A DNA stretch of 33,172 bases from Rachicladosporium sp. CCFEE 5018 (lineage: Eukaryota; Ascomycota; Dothideomycetes; Cladosporiales; Cladosporiaceae): NCBI GenBank assembly GCA_002077045.2, contig KZ111176.1, positions 129,274-162,445 on the forward strand, written 5' to 3'. Below the pieces are notes generated by a model that had not been told where the DNA came from, made no database searches, and saw nothing but the letters and a program-made list of their open reading frames with translations. This document shows, one piece after another, positions 19,829 through 30,318 of this stretch; the stretch's first letter is position 1, and every line of letters starts with the position of its first letter. A program made the position numbers and the translations under genes.

Positions 19829-21061
19829 ATGTTCGGACGCAAAAAGGCCGCGATGAAGTCAGAGAAGTCACAAACGGCTGAAAAGTCGAGCGGTTACGCC
19901 AAAATGCACAACTTCTTTGGCTTCAGCAAAGGCTACAACTTCATCCTATGGTTCATCTTCGCCGGCACACTTTTCGGCTTCGCCCTTGGACGCCTCCAGT
20001 ATCTCGACGTGAACGGCATTTTCTGTGCCTCGACACCCGGCGCAAATCACGCAGCACCAACCGAATGCTACTACTACCGGTCCTTCGATAGATACAAGAT
20101 CGGGATCCGGCTGCACCTGTACACCATCATACGTGAGTCATCCAGGCCCGATGTTTCTCCCTTTCGAAGCGGTCACTGACAAAGCCTTATAGCTGCTTCT
20201 CTCCTTGTGGTTCTGCAGTTTACGCCCGTCATCCGATACAAGGCGATCCTGTTCCACCGCATGACTGGCTATGTCGTCATCCTTCTGGCCACCGTCGCCA
20301 ATGTTGGAGCGCTCATGATGGCACGCCATGCCTTTGGAGGTGGAGTCGAAGTCCAGGCATGGGTCGGCTTGCTGGTAATCATGACCATGGTCGGACTGTT
20401 CCTGGCGTACTACAACATCAAGAGACTGCAGATGGATCAGCATAGGGCATGGATGCTGCGCACTTGGTTCTACGTGCGTCGTCGCAAGTTTCGCGATTGC
20501 AGACTCGATGCTTACATCAATACAGTTCGCCTCGATCATCACCCTTCGCATCATCATGATCATCGCCGCTCAGGTCCTCGCAGCAGCCGGAGACTACCGG
20601 ACCGTGCAAGATTGTGCGAAGCTGCTCGACATCTTCCATAGCTCGGAGACATTGACGAAGCTGTACCCGTCGTGCTCGACACTGATCAGCGGAGCAGACA
20701 TGAGCGCTGTTACTCTTGTCCACGTCAACTTCAACGGTACAGCCGCGGAGCTTATGTCTGCCATGAACGCATCATTCGGCATGGCTGGGTGGATTGCGCT
20801 TACGCTGCATGCAGTGGGCGTGGAGATTTACGTATATGTGCTTGCAGACAGCGTCACGGATCAATTGCTGACCATGTACAGCTTCACCTCACTCCACAAG
20901 AGACTCGTCGTCTACGGGAACTCAGCTACAAGCGTCAGCTCGAGGCTGGACACAAGAACCCGGGCAACTCGGGCTTGGTGCCTCGGAAAGACTTCAGTAC
21001 TGTAAAGCATGCGTCACCGTCATCAGACGGGTACAGGAAGGAAGCAGTCTCGCCGTTATGA
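19829..21061 (+). CDS. DUF2306-family multi-pass membrane protein
   Basis: Exons: 19829-20132, 20193-20473, 20526-20831, 20882-21061; introns of 60, 52, 52-class and 50 bp scale (20133-20192, 20474-20525, 20832-20881); product 356 aa. Six hydrophobic segments are visible: YNFILWFIFAGTLFGFALG; the TIIPASLLVVLQF region; GYVVILLATVANVGALMMA; WVGLLVIMTMVGLFLAYY; ASIITLRIIMIIAAQVLA; and GWIALTLHAVGVEIYLHL. Conserved family text includes HRMTGYVVILL, ARHAFGGG and DQHRAWMLRTWFY. The last intron matters: splicing it changes frame to EIYLHLTPQETRRLRELSYK...QLEAGHKNPGNSGL, which is the conserved tail; an unspliced reading gives a false end at 21005. Function of the family is unknown. Convergent with the MACPF gene, 202 bp apart. 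Confidence 0.85.
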
Positions 21062-21263
21062 TGACGAGACTGAATTGAGCGAAGGCGTTCGCAGTTCATT
21101 AGAAGCGTTCATCAGATACCCAGCGTAACATCCCTAGCCAGCATAAACCTGTTCCACCCGCACTACCTTATTGTCACATCACAGTGTTCAGGCTGTACCT
21201 GTCCACTTCCAAAGTACTCATCAATGACGTCAAGTCGGCTGTGCACAATCTGCACGACACACC

Positions 21264-22424
21264 CTACAGAAAGTGATTCTTCAACATCTTGCACTTGGAC
21301 AAATCCAACTTCCTCGGTTTGCCAGTGGGAGTGTTTTGCGTGTTAAAACACTTGAACAAGGATGCAGCACCCTTACCGTCCGGTACGATCATGATCTTGG
21401 ACTTGGCATCGTCGAAAGCCCCAACCTCTACCCGCCATGCGCTGCCGACGTCGTTCGAGCCCGTGTGGGAGTCGTCCCAAATTTTCGAGCCCCACTCACC
21501 TTCGACAGTAAGCTCGTCCTGGTGAACCATTCCGTGGTCTTCGAATCGATCCACGCCGATCCATTCTTCGCGAATGAACATATCGGAGAGGGACACGTAT
21601 CCTGCAGGACCTAAGAGTTCGAAGAGGCCGAGGCGGTGAGGACTGCGCATGCCCCAGTTCCGGTTCGTGCCTTGTCCCTTGACAATGAGTGGGACTTTGG
21701 CGTCGGGAATGTCTCGGATCATGAGGCCCTGGTAGCCAGATGTGTCCCAGCCAAGGCTGCCCATAGCGTAGTGGCCGATGTTGAACCATCCGTCGATGCG
21801 ATTCAAGCCTGCGCAGGAGATGTCTGTGCACGTCAGTCTCAGAGTCGCTTTACGGGGTGCGAGGACTGGAGGAGAGTGATGATCTTACCCATTTGCCCAC
21901 CACTTCCATGATCGTCTTCGGTACTGCTGAACGAATTGAACATGATCTGAGCCTTGTGGCTCACTTTGACAATTACAGCTTTCATCCGGGCATCCACCTC
22001 CGCCTGAACGGCTGCGGCTTTGTCAGGATTCAAGACGAGATCTGCGATGTTCCTGAGGGTGAAGTTGATCACTGCTGGATTGCGGTAGAGCGACGTAGTC
22101 CAGTCGTCACTACTGCTGCCTGGAGTACCTCCGAGGACGTCGGTAGTCGTCTTCTCCATCGAGTTGTAAATCTTTTGGGTCAGCGAGTCCTGGTCGCTGA
22201 TCTTGATGCTACCAGAGTCAGGAGCTTTGCCGCCACCCTGCCCATTGCTGTCGGCGCTGTCCGCGGGCGCTGGCGAGGTCTCAGCAACTTTGATACCTAG
22301 ACTCCTGCCGAGGCTCTTCGACACATCCGTATTGCGAACGTCGAGCGTGGACGACCACCGCTTGAGACCGCCGAAGGTAGCCTTCGTCATGAAGTGCGTA
22401 CCAAATGTGTCGACAATGCTGGCC
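21264..22424 (-). CDS. MACPF (perforin-fold) protein with C-terminal VPS62/DUF946-like module, N-terminus lost in gap
   Basis: Two exons: 22424-21889 (open into the N gap) and 21808-21264; intron 80 bp (GTAAGA...CGCAG). Right next to the gap the frame reads IVDTFGTHFMTKATFGGLKR, a clear match to the MACPF signature Y/F-G-T-H-F followed by Gly-Gly. The expected acidic, helix-rich remainder of a MACPF domain follows. The second exon holds a separate module, with GPAGYVSLSDMF and KIWDDSHTGSNDVGSAWRV, that resembles the VPS62/DUF946 family (GYVALGD, W-x-D-x-GS-x-x-D-V-x-W). MACPF proteins form membrane pores or have non-lytic roles; which applies here is unknown. The upstream half of the MACPF domain, the start and any signal peptide are in the gap. 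Divergent from EGT1. MACPF call strong, second domain moderate. Confidence 0.8.
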
Positions 22425-22524
22425 NNNNNNNNNNNNNNNNNNNNNNNNNNNNNNNNNNNNNNNNNNNNNNNNNNNNNNNNNNNNNNNNNNNNNNNNNNNN
22501 NNNNNNNNNNNNNNNNNNNNNNNN
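22425..22524. other. Assembly gap (100 N)
   Basis: Exactly 100 N, the conventional placeholder for unknown length. The true gap must hold the first half of the MACPF gene, its promoter, the EGT1 promoter and the first codons of EGT1, which needs far more than 100 bp. Confidence 0.95.
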
Positions 22525-25500
22525 AGATGGGCGAATTATCGACATCCAGGGTGATGGCCAGACTGCCAATTTGAAGCGCATGATTGTTGAAGGTCTCGCC
22601 ATTCCAGATGGACAGCAGAAAACTTTACCTACCTTACTCCTGTACGACGCTACTGGCCTGCAGATCTTCGAGGAGATCACGTACCTGGAGGAGTACTACC
22701 TTACTGGCCAGGAGATCGAGGTCCTGGAGCGCAATGCCGATGAGATTGCCACGAACATCGAACAGAACAGTGTCTTGCTTGAATTGGGAAGTGGGTGAGT
22801 CGACGATCGCCAATACTACCCTCGCTTTCTCATGAGTTTGAACTTTCCTATGCTGCTTTACCCGCACTCGCGAAATCGAACCTGTCACTCGAGATCGGCG
22901 AGAGACACCAGACTGCTGATCAGCGTCTTTGTATCACCCTCGGCACTCTTGCAGGGACGGCTATGTAGCGCTTGCCAGCCGCGGACGCGCTGATGACAGC
23001 TTTTCCGCCGTGTCGAACATTCGGACAAGCGAAGGGAGAGGGAGTGATCATAGCTGACTTGACCAAGGAATCTTCGCAAAGTCAAGATCCTGCTAGATGC
23101 TCTAGAGCGCGCGAAGAGAAATGTGACTTACTTCGCCCTCGACCTGATGCGATCCGAGCTGGAGCGCACACTAGCTGCCGTTCCTGAAGGCACGTTCAAG
23201 TATATCAAATGCTTTGGTCTACTGGGGACTTACGATGATGGCCTGCAATGGCTCACAACCCCGGAAATGGTCGGCCAAACAAAGACGATCATGTCGTTGG
23301 GATCGAGCGTTGGCAACTACAACAGAGATGAAGCTGCCGCGTTCGTGAAACAATTCGCCGGTACGCTCGGTCCGAACTCTACTCTGTTGCTTGGCTTGGA
23401 CGCCTGTCAGGAGCCGAAACGAGTCTACCAAGCGTACAACGATTCACATGGTGTCACGAATCGATTCACCATCAACGGCTTAAAGCACGCCAACAAGATA
23501 CTCGGGTACGATGCGTTCGACCTCAATAATTGGTACGCTGCAGGCGAGTACAGCGCTGCAGAGGGTCTGCACCGAGCACATGTCGTGCCCAGATCAGACT
23601 GCGTTGTAGCAGGCATCGCAATACGTGGCAGCGAACGCATTCGCATCGAAGAGTCTGTGAAGTACAGCGCTGCGCAGACGCGGAAGCTGTGGGACAATGG
23701 AGACGTCATCGAGAAAACCGTCTGGTCGAACACCGCGGGAGATTATCGTAAGCGATGCTAACTTTGCAAAATCGCACTGACAACCACGCTATTGATCGAT
23801 GAAACGAGACTGATCAATATGCCAGACATACACATGCTCACGAGACGTCAGAATATGGTATTTCCTACCAACCCGATCGAGTACGCACGCCATCCAGTGC
23901 CAAGCCTTGACGACTGGCATCGGCTTTGGAAAGTCTGGACGATTGTCACGAGGCAGATGATCCCGGATGCGGAGCTGAACGAGAAACCGATCAAGCTTCG
24001 CAATGCCTGTATATTCTATCTTGGGCACATTCCGACTTTCATGTCGATGAAGCTCGTCGAAGGAACGGGCATGCAGCCAATTGAACCGGTGGCATACAGT
24101 AAGATCTTCGAGCGTGGGATCGATCCAGATGTCTGTCCTCCCGTTTGAAGTAGCTCCCTCTCTCTTAATTCTCGAGATCATTGTTGCTATCGTCGACTGC
24201 GCTTCGTCGACGCGGGTCGAGATTACGATGGCATACAGCTGAGACTTATAAGTGATGGCAGATATCGCGAATTGGTCGGCTCTCGGCGTCGAAGGTTAAC
24301 GCCATGTCAGCGAAACCACCGTGGAAGCGCAGTCGATAGTAGCACAGTGCTCTGCGAGTCGGGGGAAATCAGCGAGTCGTCGATGTCGAATAATGCTGAC
24401 CCAAAAATGTAGGTTGATGATCCAGCTCAATGTCACGCTCACAGCGAAGTGCCTGACGAGTGGCCGCCAGTCGAAGAGATCTTAGACTATCAGGATCGTG
24501 TGCATGAACGGGTCGCCAGCTTCTACAAGACTGGACAGGCGTACGACGATGCCTGGACTGGAAGAGTGCTCTGGCTTGGATATGAACACGAAGCGATGCA
24601 TCTCGAAACGCTCTTGTACATGCTACTACAGAGCGACAAGACAATGCCACCGACTGGAGTGCCACGCCCGGATTTTGAGCAGCTTGCTGCTAAGGCTGAT
24701 CGTGAGGCGGTGGAGAATCAGTGGTTCGACATCCCCTCGCAGACTATCAAGACTGGACTTGACGATCCCGAAAGGGCTGTTGGACCAGTGCGACACTTCG
24801 GATGGGATATCGAGAAGCCTGCCCGCGAGGAGACTGTCGAGGCTTTCAAGGCTAAAGCTCGCCCGATCACGAATGGCGAGTACGCCAAGTACCTCTTCGA
24901 GATAGGAAAGGATCAGCTCCCTGCTTCTTGGAGCAACTCTGGGCCGACCGAGTGCGTGAACGGCCAGACCGGTGAAGTCAATGGCCATTCCAAGGGGTAC
25001 GCGAATGGACACACCGACGGCCACACCAACGGCACCAGTAACCACAGGAACGGATACTCCGGCCTCCCAGCCTTCCTTGCACCCCTTTCACTGCGCACAT
25101 TCCATGGTCCCATCCCACTTTCACTTGCGCTGCACCATCCAGTCAGCGCCTCCTATGACGAGCTTGCCGGCTGCGCAGCCTACATGGGCGGCCGTATCCC
25201 AACTCAGCTCGAGGCACAGAGCATCTACTCCCACGCAGAGAATCTGCGCAAGCAAGCCCTGCAGACCCTAGGCGCAAACATCCCCGCTGTCAACGCGCAC
25301 CTGATCAACGAGGGAGTCCAGGAGTCGCCTCCATCCCACCGTTGCGAAAAGGGCCAGGCCGACGGCCTGGACACTGAAGCACTGTTCACTGAGTTGGGAG
25401 ACAGTAATGTAGGCTTCACGCACTGGGGTACTGTGAGTGTCACGCAAGATGGCAATAAGCTCGCCGGTCAGGGAGGCATGGGTGGGCTTTGGGAGTGGAC

Positions 25501-25836
25501 TTCTTCGGTGCTGGAGAGGCATGAGGGATATGAGCCGATGAAGTTGTACCCTGCTTACAGCTGTGAGTGATGTGCAGAGTAAGGGTGAAGTGAAGGGTGC
25601 AAGTGAGCTGACCACACATGCACAGCTGACTTTTTCGATGGCAAGCATAATGTCGTGCTTGGAGGATCTTGGGCTACGCTACCACGCATTGCGGGGAGGA
25701 GGTCGTTGTAAGTGCCACCATCGATGCGTATGCGTAGAGCAATGAGGTGCATTCGCTGATCTGAAACAGCGTGAATTGGTACCAACGCAACTACCCCTAC
25801 GCCTGGGCCACCGCGCGTCTGGTCAAAGACATCTAG
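22525..25836 (+). CDS. EGT1: Ergothioneine synthase Egt1 (EgtD methyltransferase + EgtB-type DinB/FGE), 5' end in gap
   Basis: Makes hercynine from histidine and SAM, then couples it to cysteine by an iron-dependent sulfoxide synthase step. Exons: <22525-22794, 23068-23757, 23826-24130, 24413-25562, 25626-25707, 25770-25836. Methyltransferase domain: LLLYDATGLQIFEEITYLEE, then LLELGSGNLRK across the first splice, YFALDLMRSELERTLA and GSSVGNYNR. DinB domain: YEHEAMHLETLLYML, supplying the HxxxHxE iron ligands. FGE-sulfatase-type domain: YDELAGCAAYMGGRIPT, GLWEWTSSVL, GGSWATLPRIAGRRSFVNWY, ending WATARLVKDI. Introns 1 and 3 are long (273 and 282 bp); the others are 62-68 bp. An Asn/Gly/His-rich insert (NGHxxGxANGHTDGHTNG pattern) lies between the DinB and FGE parts. 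All catalytic blocks look intact. Only roughly the first 20-40 residues are missing. Confidence 0.95.
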
Positions 25837-26649
25837 CCGCACCCCCTGCACTTCTTCCATCACCGCAAAAAGACACTCCCATAGCCACAGTCATTACCGC
25901 TATACCCCAACTCTGCCTCTCTCACTTCAGCATTCACTCCAGCGTCCTCCCTCCCTCGCACCTTCCCTACCGTCTCACATGTCATCACGTGCTCCCTTCA
26001 CCCCCGGTCCCCGGCTCACGCCCTTGTGTAACCGCGTTTATGCCCTTCCCGCAGGTTAGCCGCCTACGTCAGGCAGACAAACGGCTTTGTTGACACCACG
26101 GAGGAATAGAATAGTAATCTCCGACGAACCGCAACAGATTAGGATTTTCCTTGACGCACAAAGCATCGAACACCAAGGAGAAAAGTTGGTAGTGCGAGTT
26201 GTGTAAGTTGGTTACCGCGGTGTTCGAGGGAGTATACGCATAAGCATACGCAAGACGGTGATCGTTTTTGCTGAGGCGGTCACTGGTTGTGAAGGTGCGC
26301 ATAAGAGAGATTTTGCTCGGTTGGGAGAAAGGCAGGACCACTTACAGATCATCGACTGCATAGCCCAAACCCATTGCGCATTCGAGGAAGACTTACCCAT
26401 CGCTGCCCGGACAGTTTCGCCACTGTCCTTTGCTGCTCCAAGTCGATCTCGCTATCGACGCCAACGCTCGCTCGTCTCTTCTCAGATTGAATATGCGAGG
26501 AAGCTTCTCCATCGGAACAGCTCCCCTGATCATTGGTCAGCCTACTTTGAAACGTCCTACCGCCAGGAGCGCTTCCGTCGAACGTATCAACATCTGTCTC
26601 CTCCGAAGTCCTTGCAAGCGCTGCCCAAGGGCACGTCGGTTTGGCCAAA
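25837..26649. other. Intergenic, pyrimidine-rich 5' half
   Basis: 813 bases. 25840-26020 is strongly C/T-rich on the plus strand and contains CACGTG at 25986-25991. This may be the EGT1 3' region or promoter sequence for the next gene. A possible minus-strand coding frame is listed separately. Nothing else recognised. Confidence 0.45.
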
Positions 26650-26663
26650 ATGCCAAACGACAT
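26349..26663 (-). CDS. Possible first exon of a minus-strand hypothetical protein
   Basis: A minus-strand frame from ATG 26663 has protein-like, polar composition (SEETDVDTFDGSAPGGR..., GVDSEIDLEQQRTVAKLSGQ). It meets a good donor, GTAAGT, near 26395. No family recognised and no second exon could be fixed. It overlaps the proposed first exon of the plus-strand gene at 26650 by 14 bp, so at least one of the two starts may be wrong. Confidence 0.25.
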   Translation of the reverse strand: MSFGILAKPTCPWAALARTSEETDVDTFDGSAPGGRTFQSRLTNDQGSCSDGEASSHIQSEKRRASVGVDSEIDLEQQRTVAKLSGQRWVSLPRMRNGFGLCSR

Positions 26664-28054
26664 TCATCGCTGGGAGGAGGGAGGTGCACTGGGTAGGCTG
26701 TCAAGATCCAGTGGTGGCGAGTTCCAATGCTGACGAGCCCTCACAGTCCACCACTGTCCAGTGTGCGCAACCCCGCTGTCGAACCCACGCTCTCAGAAGA
26801 AATGCCTGGGTGATCATGTCGAGTGGTGCCGTCGCTACCACCATCAGCTGTTCAAGAAAGGTGAGCTATTACAGTTCCTGGTCGAGACCGAAGTCCGAAG
26901 CTGATACTCTCCATTAGGTGGCAGCGTCCAATGTATGGCGTGCAACAGTTGCGATGATCAGCAGGACAAGCGTTGCCGTCACATCGCAGAGCTGATTCAG
27001 GCGCTTCGTCTGCTGGACCCAAAGCTCGCTCTCACGATCGCTTCTCCCACGGCTACGCCCGCGTCGCCCTCTTGCCCGTCTCCAGGGCTGATGGGCTCGG
27101 CAACGAAGAAAGAGCGGAAGGACGCCAAGAAAGCTGCTAAAGCGGCCACGCGCCCGCCTCCCATTAGGGCTGAAGATATCAAGCGCATCGGCCAAATCTT
27201 GCATCCAGTCGACAGAGAAGAAGCAGACTTCGAGCAAGCTCTGTTGAATGATGACGATATCAATATGAACAAGTACTACCATCGCGGCACAGCCAATACC
27301 AGCGAGATGCGCGCCCGCTTCATCAAGCAGCACCGCGCTGGACATGCGGAGCCTGTCATCCAAGAGGCGGACATGAAGCGCATCTTGGCCGAGTTGAAGG
27401 TCCCAGGAAAGCCGTCTGGGAAAGTCGAAACAGCGCTTGTTGAGCAGATCCGGAGCGCAATCAGGGAGGACATGATCCATGTACATGGCGAGGAGCAGCA
27501 GACGATGATGCGGAAGAACAGCTTCTGGCGCTGGGCGAGTAAGAAGGCTTATGCTCGGTTGCTGGCGCATGGTATGATCTGGGACTGGAAAATCACCGAC
27601 GGAGGGTATGCGGGAGCTGATGCTGTAGCGGGAGCTGAGGACGTCGACCGTGATGAGCCAGTGGAAGCTGTCGAAGGACTCGAGGAGGGCGTGGAACAAA
27701 TCGGTTTCGGCGACACCACGCCAGAGCTGAGCGCCGACGACGAAACGTCGGCTGCTTCGTGCCGTGCTCCCGCGTCGACTCCAAACACCTCGCGCAATAC
27801 GTCAGCTTCCTCCGAGCCTCGCGGAAGACGCTTGCTAAGAGATGAGCCCGAGCCCGAAGATGATGGATGGACCCCGATCGCCAAAAGCCAAGGCTGGTCG
27901 TCGAGCCAAGGCACCACCGCCTATCAAGGTCAAATTAGAGGCCAATCACGGACTCGGTCATCTGATGATGAAGTCCACTCCCAGGCCCTCGCTTGGGCAG
28001 ATGGGTTACTACTGCGATGAGGATGATGAGGATGAAGGGTACTGGGTGCATTGA
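26650..28054 (+). CDS. Cys/His-rich hypothetical protein, function unknown
   Basis: Exons: 26650-26692, 26747-26860, 26918 to about 28020 or 28054; introns of 54 and 57 bp, both GT-AG. The N-terminus forms a zinc-finger-like cluster: HHCPVCATPLSNPRSQKKC, CLGDHVEWCRRYHHQLF and VQCMACNSCDD...CRH. A lysine-rich stretch follows (KKERKDAKKAAKAA), then a conserved-looking helical region ending in KNSFWRWASKKAYARLLAHG, an acidic segment and a disordered tail. The end is uncertain. The initial frame stops at 28020, but from about 27870 another frame is more protein-like (KAKAGRRAKAPPPIKVKLE, then RPSLGQMGYYCDEDDEDEGY) and stops at 28054. A one-base indel or an unseen intron could join them. I do not recognise the family; nucleic-acid or protein binding through zinc is a guess. 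Confidence 0.6.
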
Positions 28055-28663
28055 GTGACTGCGTTTCCTTACGCACGTGATGCTTCGCGCTGCCGCATCT
28101 CAGCGAAGCCTGAGTCGGATTGAGGCTGTCGAGCACCATGGCTGCGAACGCTGTGACAGTCGACAGGGGTACATGGGGTCTCATGCGTTTGCGAAGGGGA
28201 CTTTCCTTAGTCAGTCACTGTTGAGGGTTGTTTGCCTCGCCAGTAGAAGGTGGCTTACACGGGCGCACTGATGGTCACGGAGAACACACAAGGCGACGCG
28301 CAGGCTTCGCTTGTGATAGCACTCGGATCCGATACTTGCAAACCGTCGTGCGAGATTCATTATATACTTCTGCTCACAATGCACACTACATATGTATGAA
28401 GTCTGCCAAGTCCAGCGCATTAGCCGCTCCCGCCTTGCCGCGGCTCCGATAAAGCCGATAACGTAAGGCTGAGTTTCGTAGATTTCCAAGCTGTGGCGTC
28501 ACTCATATCGACTCTTCGAGCATCTGCACGACGTTCTCAGTTCCTTGTTGCCGTCGAAGTGTACGTTCCATCAGGTCTTCGCGTTTTGTAGAAGACAGAT
28601 TAGAACACGATACTGCAAACTCCGAAGCACAATTCAGAGACAAACCAAGACCGAAACCTCACC
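28055..28663. other. Intergenic upstream of NMD3
   Basis: 609 bases with no supported gene. It includes a TATATAC-type AT element near 28361-28367 and an A/C-rich leader just before the NMD3 ATG. The promoter role is inferred from position. Confidence 0.5.
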
Positions 28664-30217
28664 ATGTCGATGGAGGTGGACGCAGTAGCGCTCCCCATGC
28701 GGAGCATACCACACACGACTGCTACAATTCTCTGCTACAATTGCGGTGCTCCCATAGATGGGACACTTGCGGCCGGCGCGCTGTGCTCAGACTGTCTCAA
28801 GCTTACTGTCGATATCACGAATGGAATCGACAGGGAAGGCATACTACACATGTGCAGAGACTGCGACAGATGGCACTCGCCACCCACACAATGGGTTGTT
28901 GCATCGCTGGAGTCGCGGGAATTGCTAGCATTATGTCTGCGAAAGATGCGCGGCTTGAGCAAGACACGGATCATTGACGCAGCCTTCATCTGGACAGAGC
29001 CACATTCACGGAGAATAAAACTGAAAGTCACTGTACAGGCAGAGGCGATGCAGGGCACGATACTGCAGCAGACATTCGAGGTTGAATTTGCACAACACTA
29101 CAAGCAATGTCCCGATTGCCAAAAGTCATACACCCACAACACCTGGCGAGCAGTCGTACAAGTGAGGCAGAAGGTCCCACACAAGCGGACTTTCCTCTAT
29201 CTTGAACAGTTCATGCTCAAGCAAGGCGCACACAAGGACTGTATCAATATCAAAGAAGTGCAGAACGGCATAGACTTCTACTTTGCTCAGCGAAACCACG
29301 CCGAGAAGTTTGTCGACTTCCTCCACAGTGTCGCACCCATCCGGACGAAGAAGTCCCAAGAGCTAATCTCAGTCGACATCCACACTTCGACGAAATCCTA
29401 CAAGTTCTCGTTTGCCTGCGAGATCGTCCCGATTTGCAAAGACGATCTCGTCGCCCTTCCCTCCAAGATCGCAAAAGCGATCGGCAACATCCCGCCCCTA
29501 GTCCTGTGCCACCGTGTTGGCACAGCAGTGAACTTCCTCGACCCAAACACAATGCACACAGCTGATCTCTCGACACCGATATACTGGCGCGCACCATTCG
29601 CTCCTTTGGCGAACGTGAAAGACCACGTAGAATTCGTGGTGATGGACATCGAGCCCATCGCTGCACCGCAAGGCCGCTTCACGCATGCGGAAGCTACGAT
29701 AGTCCGCGCCTCGGACTTGGGAGTGAACGATACGACATACCTCGTGCGGACACATCTGGGTTCAATCCTGCACCCGGGCGACTCCGCCATGGGCTATCTT
29801 TTGAGCGGCACGCAGTACAACAACGACAACTTCGATGCAATTCTCGACAGCAAAACTTACGCCGGCGCAATGCCAGACGTCATACTAGTAAAGAAGCACT
29901 ACGCAAGCCGGAAGAAGAACAAGACGCGGAATTGGAAGTTGCGTCGTCTGGCGAAGGAGGAGAATGACATGAAACCCAGAAAGCAGGATGCAGAACGGGA
30001 GGAGTACGATTACGAGCAATTCTTGCAGGACCTGGAAGCCGATCCGGAGTTGAGACAGGCTACGAATCTGTACAAGAACGCCGAGGAGGCGACGAAGATG
30101 AAGGAGGCCATGGAGACTGATGACGAGGATGAGGGGATGGAGATCCCGATGGAGCAGCTGATTGATGAGATGGAGGAGATGGGGATGGTGGACGATGATG
30201 AGGGAGAGGAGGTGTAG
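28664..30217 (+). CDS. NMD3: 60S ribosomal export adaptor Nmd3
   Basis: Essential adaptor that joins the large ribosomal subunit to exportin Crm1 for nuclear export and is released in the cytoplasm. Intronless, 517 aa, the expected length. Start context is CACCATGTC. The N-terminal treble-clef region shows paired CxxC motifs at 24/27, 41/44, 64/67 and 149/152 (CYNCG, CSDC, CRDC, CPDC). Conserved text includes CRDCDRWHSPP, YKQCPDCQKSYTHNTW and VQVRQKVPHKRTF. The C-terminus carries a basic segment (KKNKTRNWKLRRLAKEEND), followed by the acidic, leucine/methionine-rich stretch (EIPMEQLIDEMEEMGM) where the nuclear export signal lies in the family. No lesion seen. Convergent with cyclin C, 101 bp apart. 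Confidence 0.97.
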   Translation: MSMEVDAVALPMRSIPHTTATILCYNCGAPIDGTLAAGALCSDCLKLTVDITNGIDREGILHMCRDCDRWHSPPTQWVVASLESRELLALCLRKMRGLSKTRIIDAAFIWTEPHSRRIKLKVTVQAEAMQGTILQQTFEVEFAQHYKQCPDCQKSYTHNTWRAVVQVRQKVPHKRTFLYLEQFMLKQGAHKDCINIKEVQNGIDFYFAQRNHAEKFVDFLHSVAPIRTKKSQELISVDIHTSTKSYKFSFACEIVPICKDDLVALPSKIAKAIGNIPPLVLCHRVGTAVNFLDPNTMHTADLSTPIYWRAPFAPLANVKDHVEFVVMDIEPIAAPQGRFTHAEATIVRASDLGVNDTTYLVRTHLGSILHPGDSAMGYLLSGTQYNNDNFDAILDSKTYAGAMPDVILVKKHYASRKKNKTRNWKLRRLAKEENDMKPRKQDAEREEYDYEQFLQDLEADPELRQATNLYKNAEEATKMKEAMETDDEDEGMEIPMEQLIDEMEEMGMVDDDEGEEV

Positions 30218-30318
30218 CTGTCTGGCTCGATGTAAGCGATCGTATGTAGTTCATCAGCAATCGCTGCCGTTTGGCGCGAAGCTCGGCTTCGTCCAGAGCT
30301 GCATACATGCATCTGCAC

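Noticed and set aside
20508..21005. DUF2306 protein ending at 21005 without the last intron
   Set aside because: The spliced frame (20832-20881 removed) gives the family-like EIYLHLTP...QLEAG tail, the unspliced one a random end.
25986..25991. CACGTG E-box as a functional regulatory site
   Set aside because: A single six-base palindrome after the EGT1 stop and more than 650 bp from the next start is too weak without conservation.
26258..26917. 219-codon plus-strand frame as the gene upstream of the Cys/His protein
   Set aside because: Composition is not protein-like and it runs through the spliced exons of the better model in another frame.
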